DNA from: Sthenelais limicola
Taxonomy: Eukaryota; Annelida; Polychaeta; Phyllodocida; Sigalionidae
DNA length: 64,000 bases
NCBI GenBank assembly: GCA_942159475.1
Contig: OW804097.1
Span: 9,674,202-9,738,201 of the forward strand
Reading direction: 5' to 3'
Positions 53,533 to 64,000 of this stretch are shown in pieces; the stretch's first letter is position 1; every line of letters starts with the position of its first letter. The notes beneath the pieces were generated by a model, which saw only the letters and a list, made by a program, of their open reading frames with translations, was not told where the DNA came from and searched no databases. A program made the position numbers and the translations under genes.

Positions 53533-53666
53533 ATCCATATGTGAAAATGTCTATATACCAAGGAAATAAGCGTTTAAAGAAAAAGAAAACGACCATAAAG
53601 AAGCGAACGCTGAACCCGTACTACAATGAGTCTTTTACATTTGAAGTTCCATTTGAACAAATACAG
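53533..53666 (+). CDS. syt1: Syt1 C2B alternative exon 7a
   Basis: 134 nt, phase 1 in and 0 out (acceptor CTTGTGACAG, donor CAG|GTACAG). It encodes [14 protein letters not shown], the KKKKTTIKK polybasic strand, and then [20 protein letters not shown], residues 329-372. The polybasic strand binds PIP2 and SNAREs. It has the same length and phase as exon 7b and differs at 9 of 45 positions counting the shared Asp. The changes cluster in the strand before the polybasic stretch (MSIYQGN here, LSLMLNG in 7b) plus R/C after TTIKK and T/A before FEVP. Including both exons (268 nt) would shift the frame, so they are mutually exclusive. This copy departs further from the vertebrate sequence than 7b. 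It lies 392 nt downstream of the Copia element. Confidence 0.95.
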
Positions 53667-54251
53667 GTACAGTCTATCATGCAAGCAGTACAGTAATAAG
53701 TGCAGCTCCTGCTTCATCTGGTTCTTGATACCTTCATTAATCAAACTATTAATTATAAGATTAATTAACAGAAGCAATCAGTTCAATCACTTGCAAATTA
53801 ATGGAGCAAATTGGTGCAGAATGGTGGGTATTCTCTATGTGGTCAACAGAAAATCTTTGGGTGTTTATTTGGTTGGGTTATTTCATGGTCAGTTTAGTAG
53901 GAAGAATTGAATTGTGTTTGGTTTTCAATTCAAAGTGAAATTAAAACTGTTTTCTTTTCATTTTCTTTCAAATTATGCAGTTTTTACTGAAAACATTTGT
54001 TTAAAATACTTGACCTGTCCTCTGTGTGGACAGTCCCATGGGGAAATTCTGAGGGAAATAGATAAAAAATATTTCATTCATAGTGAATTTATATGCTTCA
54101 GATATGAATAAAAATTATAGGAATATCTGATGCTCTTATAAGAAAGTAGACCCAAGCAACATCAAAGTTTTTCTGAACCACAAATACAATTTGTCTGGAA
54201 TGTGAACTGATTGCAGATTGGTTACTCAGGGTTAATTGCTAGGTTACTCGT

Positions 54252-54470
54252 GGGTCAGGCCTCCATATAATGTACATTTAGCAAAAGTTTACATGTTTAA
54301 AAACAATAGGAAATAAAGTATATTAATTGGAAAGTAAGAAATGTGAGAATATGTTACAGTATCTATGAATTTAATTTTGGACAATATTTGTCTTAATTCT
54401 TTACAATTGTTTGGAATATTTAACAATTTTTAAGCACCAACTGTACACTTTTGGAGGCCAGAACCATATC
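54252..54470 (+). mobile_element. Family A element, old and degenerate
   Basis: The left end GGGTCAGGCCTCCATATAAT and the mirrored right end (CTGTACACTTTTGGAGGCC) keep the inverted-repeat plan, while the middle is strongly diverged. It lies just upstream of exon 7b. Confidence 0.6.
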
Positions 54471-54657
54471 AAGTCCCTGCTTACCATCTGGTGGTGGCTG
54501 CTCATGTACGCCAGTGGCTAACTAACCATGACTCAGCAAATTTCATCTGGTGGTGATTCTCTCTCCGTGGCGGAGAGAACAATTGAATAAGTTGGTTGCA
54601 GTTCTAATTGCTTGTTCTCTCCTCTTTTTCTCTCTACCTCTCTCTCCCACAAATCAG

Positions 54658-54791
54658 ATCCCTATGTTAAACTGTCTTTGATGCTAAACGGAAAGCGCAT
54701 AAAGAAGAAGAAGACAACAATTAAGAAATGTACCCTGAACCCGTACTATAATGAGTCGTTCGCATTTGAAGTACCGTTCGAGCAGATCCAG
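54658..54791 (+). CDS. syt1: Syt1 C2B alternative exon 7b
   Basis: 134 nt, same phases as 7a. The acceptor follows a very strong pyrimidine tract (about 54609-54648) and ends CAAATCAG; the donor is CAG|GTAGAG. It encodes [14 protein letters not shown], the polybasic KKKKTTIKK, then [21 protein letters not shown]. The LMLNGKR stretch is the more vertebrate-like version of the strand, so 7b is probably the ancestral-type exon and 7a the divergent duplicate; this is inference. It lies 991 nt after 7a and about 190 nt after a decayed A-family element. Alternative C2B exons at this place are known from Aplysia and C. elegans synaptotagmin-1 as far as I recall, and are thought to modify release properties. 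Confidence 0.95.
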
Positions 54792-57700
54792 GTAGAGTAA
54801 TAATCCATAGAGTGTCACTGTTCCTAGACGTTGAATATACATCCTCCCTAGGCAGGTCAAGTTGGTCTGCCATTTCACCCTGCCTCAGACACCCGCCATT
54901 TTATCGACAAAGCGATGATGACCACAGAAATAAATGCCTCTCATTGGTTACTATATATGGTAATTGACCCAATAGGGAATTTGCATGTGCCACTGCACAT
55001 GTGTGTTACAGTGCATCCTGGGATGGATTCAGTTTAAATCTGACATACAAATATTTGGCAACATTTTTATCGAAAATTGAAAGAACTTTCTCACCAATAT
55101 CAAAGCTTGTATAAATGATCTATATGTTAACCAAATACATGATGGTAAAGATGGGGGCTTGTGTTATGGGAACATGTTTCTAACACATGGATATTAACAT
55201 TAAAGCATCGATAAATAGTCGAATAACATGTTTCTATAGATTGTATACTGTACCATTAGTCCCATAATACCATGCAAATCAAAATTCAAAATGGTGGCTA
55301 TGCAAATACCCTATTCTATTGTTATAAATGTGACCCAATACCTTCCCTCTTGTGAGTCACTCATTTGGTGCAACTTAATCTACATTCAGAGGTAATATAT
55401 CCCATGGTACATCGCTCTGTCTAATCATGATAGATAGTTGGCTCTTGACCTGTCTGTCAGGAGGGCTCTATGTTGATAGGGTGTCTATTGCAGAGACCAC
55501 CTTGGCAGGAGAGACTGCTGCCGTGGTTGGATGTGTGTAAAGTGTGATGACTGTAAAATGAGCTATTTAGATATGCAAGGTTAAACATAGATGTACTCTA
55601 TCCCACAAGTAGCTGTACCTAGAGAGTTTATATGTAACAACTGTGCCTTCACATGTGCAACACTGCTGCTTTGTCATACAACACCCCCACTGTCAAGCAG
55701 TGAGGCATCTGTCTCTAGTATAATTAGATCATTGGTGTTATTATTCCTCCACCCTCTGCCCTATATCCCTATGTTATTTATTATAGAGAGATCCCTATAA
55801 TATACTATGAGAATATCTGTAGAAGTGCTTCATTCATTTTGAATGTCAACACTATGCACTAGCTGTCCTTGCATGTTTCGTGGGCACGGTCATCTCGTAA
55901 CACTAAAAGTAATTTCCAAATTAAAAAGGAACTTTGAAATCTTTTCGGTACAAGATTTTTTAATTTGTTGTAGTTTGTCATTCCTTTGGCTTAATATAGA
56001 TAATAGTTGAAATATCTCTTTTGGGGTTATAGCAAGGGAGAATTGCAAATAAAATTCTAGTGAATATTAGAATAATTGGATTCCAGATTATGTAAGTGTG
56101 AGTCTTGTGGGTGTCTGATTTAATCAGATCCGAGCACTGTACATACTTTGCACATGTTTAGCTGTGTCCCTCTCCATATAATATGTTTTAGATAATTTAT
56201 TGAAAACTATATTTTCATAAACAATCATTTGTGAAACATAGAACCTGATCTTCTTCCACATGCAATACAAAAAAAATATGCCAATACATTCTTATCTCCA
56301 TGAACCCCTTACCTTTCCTCACAAATAGACATAATGAAATTTACACATGTACACCCTACCATCCAAATGTGTCTATGTATCTGTCCTTATACATATTTCT
56401 TATCAGAATCAACATAATAATATGGACATAGATTTTAGGATAGGTTCTAGTATGTTGTCCACTAAGGAATATAATAGCAATATTATCTTTAAGATAAGGG
56501 GCAGTGCTTTCCAAAATACACTTAGGATTCCACTAAATTCCCAGTGTCTTACAAGGGCGTTAGAAAGCTTCAGCATAGACTCTGTGAATTTGTGTTTCTA
56601 TTTTGATTGCACAAAGCCTTCTTCTCATCATCCCCAGTTCAAAATCAAGTCATTGCTTTGGAAAAGAATCCCCTTTCCAATCCCAAAACTATTTTTGAAA
56701 AGAAAAAAACACTCTGTAATTGACTTGATATTAACCCGCGTATGACAAGTCCGTACTTCAGCTCAATACTTTTCATCTCTTTAATAAAAATGTCATTGCA
56801 GAACGTAAGTGCCAAAATGTTGTATTTCAAGTTCTATTTGAATTCTAAGATTTATCAACAGCCATATAATGTGTGTTGGACTCTCCTTAGCGTACAAATT
56901 CCACATATATTTTCTAGCATTTCATCATTACTCATCATGAAATACATTTTCAAAACTTCTTCATAGATATGTTCATATATTGATGTAGATATTCATTTAT
57001 GTATACATACATGTAGAATATTCTTTACATTGATTAACCTCTTAGGAAGTGATATTCATTTGACAATGAATATTGTATCAAAAAGCCATTCAATACATTA
57101 AACAACAATGTCACTCATTCACGTGATAAATGGTTGTAGAATGTTGGGGCTTGAAACCTAGGAATTTATACTTAAACTTTCATCATGTAGATCATGAATT
57201 TTCTTCTTAATTTTTTACACAATTTATTCTCTTCAGGGTCTATCCCGTTAATAACATTATTTGACCTATTTCCTAGCTACTCTTTTAGTATCATTTTGAG
57301 CATCGACCCTTGAGAAACATAAAATGAACAAAAAATCATAAAAGGTCCAAATATAAAAGAGGTTTAAGCAGGTCAGAAACCAAGAAGAACAACTCCACAT
57401 GAAATAATGTTAAAGCGTTACACAAGATGTTTAACTGTTTAGCATAAACTTGGTGGACTAACTTCTGCAGCATTTGGGAGAAATTCTAACGCTATAACTT
57501 AGATGAACAAAAAAAACCTGTGGAATATAAGGTTAAAGAACTCCATAACAAACACCATATTTATACTATGAAAGCATTTTATTAGCAACACTAATAGCAA
57601 GTTCATGGTAACAAGTTTCACCTACAAATTTCAATATCAACCACTGAGAAAAATGCGGAAAACTTATTTGGCGATGAAAAATATAATACAAAAGGAGTTC

Positions 57701-60127
57701 AAGTCCACACCTTAGATGTCTGCCAATTTATTGGCATGGAAAGATATGTTGATTGGTCTTAGGCCCCTATGATTATATAACTCTTGCCCAGTCACACATT
57801 TCCTTGTATATTTTCCAAGTTTTTTTTTAAAATTCCACCTGATTCTACAGCGCCATGTCTATTGAGCTGATTATGTCAACTGGGGGAATAGGAGCGAGTC
57901 AGGCCAGTGGACACCCGTGGTGGATTGGCTTCGTCCAATCATAGGCCGCCTTTCAATCCGACCACAGGAGAACCGTCGGCTCAATGGACATGGTGCTTAA
58001 ACTGCCTGACATTTGCCCTTGTGTTGATTACCATGTGAAACATCCGATGCATCGTTATTTATATTTTTTTATGAATCTTAGCGAATAAGTTTAGAAGAAT
58101 CCACATATTTATCATGTTTAGCACGTCGGTTTCTAACCCATTTCTTCAACCCAACACTCATGATTTCATTCAATTTGATCTAGAACAGTTGAAAACCAAA
58201 TTATTTACTCAAGGAACAAGAGTTAAGCACCCCGGTGTTTATTCTTTGACATGAACCCAGTCAGTTATATTCTGCCTTTGGAATGGTTTGGAATAGGTTC
58301 CACTATGAGAGCCTGTTAGATTATCATTTCGCTAGTTGAATAAGAAAGAAACCACTTCTTCCAAGATGATGCAACATAAATATTTTCACACATATCATGA
58401 ATTTATGTGCTTTGTATTTGAATTTCACTTTTCATCCTGGTCCCTGGATATGTTTCTCTTGGCTCTTTTCTCAATAAGGGGTGTATCTATAGTAGGAAAA
58501 GTGTCAAGCAATTTAACTCGTCAGACTCCTTCACTCGATCGCAAGTAGTTGTAACCGGTGATTCAATCGCAGGAAGGTGTAGTTATTTTGGTATTCTTGT
58601 GATCAAATTGCTGATCACTAGGTGTCTTCCTCTTGCTGCTCAAGTACTAGTGATCTACCTGGAGTGAGGATTGCTAGTCCTCGCCACTGAATCTCTAGGG
58701 CTCTTGAGGCCTTAATTCGACAAATCGACTCGGCCATTTCTTAGATCGACAAATTTCAAAGGCAGCTAGTGACAAACGACAGAGACACTTTATTAGCCTG
58801 ACAAATCGACAAAGACCTTAATGACAAAAATTTAGCTGTTTTACGAAAAATATAGTGACATAAGAATTATGTTAGTGACAAATGACAATTGCTGTTTTTT
58901 GGTAGCTACAAGAGAAATTAGATACCCTCCTCAGGAGCCCTATCTCTTGCTTTTTGTGCTCTAGTGGAGGAGCCTTATAAGAAGCTGTGTCTTGGCTATA
59001 ATTATTCCATTTAAAGAATTCTCAATTAAAACTTATTTTGGGGTATACAATGTGTGTAGGGGCTTTCACACTCAATTTCCAAAACTAGATATTAAAATCT
59101 TGATAGGGTTGGGTTATTAAGGCCATAACAAATTTCTTTCGGTACAGACATGTTGATATCCAAGCAATGTACATTTACTCACAGTACAGAGAGAAGTTTA
59201 CTTTCTGTTTCATACTGTGGTTACTTATTTACTCAGATATTTCTCTGTATGCTACAATAAAGCTGTTCCTGGCATACACATGAAGACCTGCGATTTGATT
59301 CAAAAGTGTCCCTCATAATTTGTCCAACCTTTTATGGACAAATAAATAGTCAGGGAAGGCAAGGCTTTACCACTCTGATTGTCTGGTGTTAATTTGACCA
59401 ATTTTACTCATGAAATACAACAGCTAATTTCCTAAATTATTTGGTTTGGACCAGTCACACTTTTGTAGGACCAGGCAAACTGCTTTTTTACTGATCCTAG
59501 TATCTGGTAAAACTTTAAGTTTTCAACATGTATAATAATAATAAAAATAGTTCCAATATTCCAAGACACAGCCTAAAAGCTGACTACGGATTACCTATGG
59601 TACCCCCTAACCTCGATATTTTTGTTTTTCTCAAATTCTCTTTCTCTTTTCCACTCTTCTTGAACATTCTTTGCCTAGCTGCTGAATTTCTGCATGATCT
59701 CATTCCGTATTCATTTTTGAATGTTCAATGTTTGCCAAATTTATTTTACTCTAACCATTAACATGTAATTCATTACATAGCGCCTTCATCGGAACGAAAT
59801 ATTTTTGTTGAAAAATATATCCTAAACTTGAACAAATCGTAAAAGCATTATGATTCAACGAATCGACAAAAAATCATATATAATTCCATGAAATTCCTAT
59901 AAGTCATTTATACTGTTTTAAGTAGAAGTAGTTGAGAAATAGCCATAGAAACTTCAATTGCTTAGCAGCAGTTGACTTAACCTCTTGTGATCCTACTCTT
60001 GTGATTATATATTTCATTATTTAGGTTTTCCATTAGAGCGGTATACAATATAGTGAATATTAAGCTACCACCCTCATTTCATGTTCACTAAGATTCATTT
60101 TCCCTTTTGCCTTGGTTGGCTTTGCAG
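54792..60127 (+). other. Intron between exon 7b and the terminal exon
   Basis: About 5.3 kb. A C-family element lies at 54970-55315. The 132-codon frame at 56347-56745 matches nothing I recognise, has no exon signals tying it to syt1, and is probably chance. The rest is AT-rich with no clear feature. Confidence 0.55.
54970..55315 (+). mobile_element. Family C element
   Basis: From CAATAGGGAATTTGCATGTG to ATGCAAATACCCTATT. It is about 346 bp, with the same interior order as the 29950 copy. Confidence 0.83.
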
Positions 60128-60313
60128 AAAGTTACGCTGATCGTAACAGTGGTGGACTATGATCGTATCGGAACATCAGAACCCATTGGTCGGGTGGTAC
60201 TAGGCTGCAATTCAACCGGCACTGAGCTGCGACATTGGAGCGATATGCTTGCAAACCCCCGCCGCCCGGTGGCGCAGTGGCATACACTCCAGGAGATGCC
60301 TGAGAAGAACTAG
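60128..60313 (+). CDS. syt1: Syt1 C2B domain, terminal exon
   Basis: Sixty-one codons and TAG (60311-60313); the acceptor TTGGCTTTGCAG ends at 60127. Ca2+ loop 3 of C2B reads [14 protein letters not shown]382 and D384 match vertebrate D363 and D365, while the fifth ligand is Glu (E390) instead of Asp, as I recall for insect synaptotagmin-1. The bottom-face arginines are present (NPRRPVAQ), as is the WHTL motif near the C-terminus needed for membrane docking. The tail after it is short (QEMPEKN). Residues 373-433 of the N1 form. Confidence 0.97.
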   Translation, partial: KVTLIVTVVDYDRIGTSEPIGRVVLGCNSTGTELRHWSDMLANPRRPVAQWHTLQEMPEKN

Positions 60314-63300
60314 GTCACCAGGTCAGGTGCTGCTGCCTCCTGGTGACTGGGCCCACAACTAGCTCTGGTTGAGCGAGAACAACAACAACAACTACAAAAC
60401 TACTACAGTAACTGTAATACAATGAAGAAAAGGAAATCAAGGAAAACTTTCTTGTTAAACCACCTAAACATTTCATCATGAACCAGACCTGAGGTGTACA
60501 CGTGCTATGGAGAAAGGAGGAGGAGGAGGTTTTTAGCAACAAGTGTTCATTACATTTGAGCACCCTTTGTTTTCGAGGAAAGGGCAACTTGATGCTCCAC
60601 TCCCCGGAGTATTTATCTAACTGGAGAAAAAACAGAATGATTTGTGTTTCAGTCAAAAGGATATGATCAGTTTTAAACTGAAGAGGTCATTAATTATTAA
60701 CTTATCAGGAGAAAAAGAAACTTACAACTATCCAAGGACAGAGTGATATATTATATGAGTATTCAGTGATCGGTTGATATATGAATATCATCATTGTTCT
60801 GTGTCCCAATGAACTTCTTGTGATTAATTATTCTTATATTTAATTATTAATTAATTGTGTGTGCGTGCGTGGCAGTCTTCACACCCCGTGTTCACCCCGC
60901 CATGTTTACATCTACACAAGTTAAATGTTATCAAATAAGTTGAAATAGATTAAATGCAACTTAACTGTTTAAAAAGTAAAAAAAAAGAGAGCACCACGCG
61001 CAGGCCTGTGTAAACAATAATGAAAACAATATTGCAGTTCGCCACATTAGAGCAGGCTATTGTAAAATGGATGGTAGATTTAACAGGGTTCCCATTATGA
61101 AGGACTATACTCAAAGTTCTGGAAAGTTCAGGCCCCCGGATGGTCTAGGAAACGGGCAAGGTTTTGTACAATCAGTCAAAAATGGAAATGTAGAGTGTTT
61201 TTGAGAAAAATGCATTTGCTGTGATTATAAGAATTCTGGCAAAAGCTGATGTTTTTGTATTGTATGCCAGAAGATGAACGTTCAATGCTTGCACAAGAAA
61301 CGACTGTGCCCGAAAAGATAACTGCCTTGTCTGAGAATGGACATTGATGAGAAGAGAACTAAGAGGCCTGAAAATGGAATATTATCAGTGCTTGAAGAAA
61401 AAGAATTTAATGTCAAATTAATGAAGATTATTCTAATGCCTGCTAGAGACAGACCTGAACGGGGAAGAATATGAATTCCTGCAACTGAGGGTTTAGCTAT
61501 TTGGGTGTTGGCTGGAAAAACTGCTGCGGCAGAAGCCAAAAAAGAAGGTATTAACAACAAACCGCATGAGAAAAGAGACACAAATGTCTGGAAATTGTGG
61601 GGACCCTGCTTACACAGTTAAACACACTAGTTCTCGCAGGCATAATTGGAGAGGCAACAGAATTTAAAGGTATATGTAACAGCTGTGTGCTGCTGTATTA
61701 CTTATAGGTATACCATCATGCCGCTTTGTACTACTAGGAAATTTGCTGCTAAACAAATAGAGACGAGCATAGAAAAGTTCCAAAGAGGACATGAAGGTAT
61801 ATCTTGAAGGTATAGTAACAATGGTAAAAGAAATAATACTAAAATTCTAACCTTGGGAGAATTTGTAGCTACTAAATGGACCCGAAATGCTAGCCTTGTA
61901 TCCGGGAATTACATGGATGGTACCAAATAATAGTTATTCTGAATTTCCCTGTAATTATTATTAATGATAATATTGCTATGACTAGTGCAATGTTTTCTTG
62001 ATCTTATTAATTAGCAATGTTATTTAAAAGTTGATAAATGCAAATTTCACCTTGTTAGTAATAATGATAATGATGTTATAAACAGAGTGTTATGTAATTA
62101 GAAAACAGGAGCATTTAGCATGACAAAAGTTTTACTTTTTTGATGTACAAAGTTTTTAAAGGGAAGTAAGTACACATGGCATGGATTGATTATTATATTA
62201 GGTACCTCACAGATTATTGTTAACCTGTGGCAGGTTGATTGCTTCTCTATCTCTAGCTCTCTCATATACTGTAGTTGAGGATATGCTCAAATTCTACGCA
62301 CCTTAATTCTTTAATTAGGGGAGACGTCAAATGAACTTGGATGCGTAACAAAAAAAGAGGTGAATCAAACAAAGTTATTTGTTGCTAGGTTGGAGTAGAT
62401 GTTGAAACGATCTATGTAAAGCGTAGATTTAATTGACGAGAGATTTTTGTGATTTCAGTTGACACTGCATACAAAGTACATTGGTAGTGATATAGGGAGC
62501 TGCCACAGTTCTGTGGCACTCCCAAGTAGAATTATTAAGCTTCAACCCCATCTCAATCCTTACAATCAAATAAGATAGTGATATCAATGAAAAACAAAAA
62601 TCGTAAAAGGAAAAAACCAATTCCTCTAGTATATCTATGACAAGTAATCCTATTTAATATATAAAATACATAATATATATAAATAAATATAAATATATAT
62701 ATATGTATACATGATTATATCATTGTAAGTTTGGAACCAGGCTAGCTGCCGTTGAGGACCCAGTCAGATTTAGTTACTTACTTAGGGGTAGTTCTAGGGC
62801 AGAACAGAACTTTGGTAGAGCAACCCTTATTAAACAAACACCACACATTCCAAGCGCAGTAATAAATGCACTCAAACTGATCCCTACTTTGTACATTCAG
62901 TTAATGTTAAAGCTACAGTTATGTATGTACCAAGGAGGGGGCCCCTGTTCCCAGCACCTTCCACTCTATGCACTACTAACATAGTCACATAGAGTGATAC
63001 TGAGAACAGCGGGTGGTCTAAACCCAAACACTAAATAGTCAGAAGCAGATTGCCGCCGCTACTACATCTGTAGGTGCAGTATACACTATAGACCTAGTGA
63101 ACAGCTAGCCTGGTCTCCTCCATAGAAAACACTGTTGTTGTATATGTATTGTATAAAGTGTATCATGGTGTACATGGTCTTGTCTTAGTGCAGCTGTACA
63201 TAGAAGAATTTTATTTTTGGATCAGCCCTTGGTTACCTTCAGAGGTGCGGCGCGTGTTGTGGACTGGAAAAGTCGCAATGAGAAAAGTAAAGCTATGGTG

Positions 63301-64000
63301 GAGAACCCCGTGTTACCTGAGTGTGTAGCGCGGGGGGCTCTTGTATGAAGTGGGCTGGTTGGTCTCTCAGATGGATAGATTGGAGAGTCTGGTAATGAAT
63401 AAGAAGAAAAGATGAGCGTATACATGTCACTGAGAAAAGGACACCCATTCCATGACAGTAGCCAGTATTGACCCCTGTGACCCACTCTATGATAAAAATG
63501 AGTTTAAGTCTGACTGATTCCCAAGAACAATGAGGTTGGAAATAATGATGGCATTGTGAAAAATGTGATTTTACAAGTCAAACAACTTACATAACATGGT
63601 GCCACAAATACAGAGAGACAGGAGATAATGATGTTCTAACTGACCGGGGGTAAAATAACTAAATATTTATCCACAAAATGAACCACCAAGTAATCGGGAA
63701 ACCCTTAAAGCTCATTAACAATAACTGTGCCATTGAAAGGGAAGGATTTCTGTGTCACACAACTGCAAATGGATGGGTTGTTTTTTTAATAAATGTATAG
63801 CTAAGAGATTTGAGAGAATGGTGTGAAGGGTAACCCCGGGGGTATGAGCAGGGGGCAAGCATAGTTGTTGAAGGTGATTAAAATGTGATGTGTTTCAGGA
63901 AAATGAGTCATAAGTCGCAAAATCGATATTTTTCAAAGTGTTTTTTTCACAAGATCACACTATTGGAATGTTCTGATTTTTGGGGAGTTGATCACTTATA
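60314..64000 (+). other. Syt1 3' UTR and downstream DNA (end not defined)
   Basis: No open frame with recognisable similarity is present on either strand. AT-rich blocks, an A/T dinucleotide tract near 62655-62712 and several AATAAA-like hexamers (for example near 62680, 62861 and 63788) are possible polyadenylation signals. Long 3' UTRs are usual for neuronal genes, but no cleavage site can be fixed from sequence. A B-family element begins at 63895. Confidence 0.5.
63895..64000 (+). mobile_element. Family B element, cut by the window edge
   Basis: It starts GTGATGTGTTTCAGGAAAAT and matches the left quarter of the family up to the last base. Confidence 0.85.

Noticed and set aside
56347..56745. 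132-codon plus-strand frame
   Set aside because: No family recognised, no exon signals in phase with syt1, and composition like the surrounding AT-rich DNA.
62800..62835. TTGGTAGAGCAACC, tRNA-like B-box appearance
   Set aside because: No cloverleaf can be folded around it.
63222..63485. 87-codon minus-strand frame
   Set aside because: No recognisable domain; it lies in the probable 3' UTR or downstream DNA.

Overview
This is a window of animal (metazoan) genomic DNA. It is AT-rich, has spliceosomal introns with GT-AG borders, is full of short transposable elements, and shows no prokaryotic gene organisation. Apart from one retrotransposon, the only protein-coding gene I can support is synaptotagmin-1 (syt1), the presynaptic Ca2+ sensor, read on the + strand from about 3.1 kb to 60.3 kb. 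The protein looks like that of an invertebrate, most likely a lophotrochozoan (mollusc, annelid or similar). The evidence is an acidic linker after the membrane segment, glutamate at the fifth Ca2+ position of C2B, and duplicated C2B exons. The phylum is inference.

Layout of syt1: (1) Two alternative N-terminal coding exons, N1 (CDS 3088-3301) and N2 (CDS 14048-14369), both end in phase 1 and both can splice to the same transmembrane exon. (2) Transmembrane/palmitoylation exon, 34778-34956. (3) Acidic linker plus start of C2A, 39478-39603. (4) C2A exons, 40081-40248 and 40701-40877. (5) First C2B exon, 47376-47493. (6) Two near-duplicate 134-nt C2B exons, 53533-53666 (7a) and 54658-54791 (7b), which by length and phase must be mutually exclusive. 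(7) Terminal exon, 60128-60313, followed by an undelimited 3' UTR. One path gives 433 residues with N1, or 469 with N2. Two N-termini times two C2B exons predict up to four proteins.

The introns are mostly transposon debris. A 4.75-kb Copia-type LTR retrotransposon (48389-53140) has 185-bp LTRs that differ at one base, a 5-bp target duplication and an initiator-Met tRNA primer site. Its coding region is broken in three places. It sits inside an older TA-flanked inverted-repeat element. Three families of miniature inverted-repeat elements are present, called A, B and C here. A (about 235 bp) has about 23 copies or fragments and B (about 405 bp) about 15. Both have 4-bp target duplications, and several copies are nested in each other. 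A degenerate B copy makes up most of the 477-bp intron between the linker exon and C2A. A fourth family, D, has a few copies.

Other structure: several minisatellites, a roughly 350-bp purine tract, a long hairpin at the left edge, three perfect TGACGTCA palindromes within 88 bp in the long first intron, and tandem arrays that seem to have grown from the ends of two of the miniature elements. I found no rRNA, tRNA or CRISPR.
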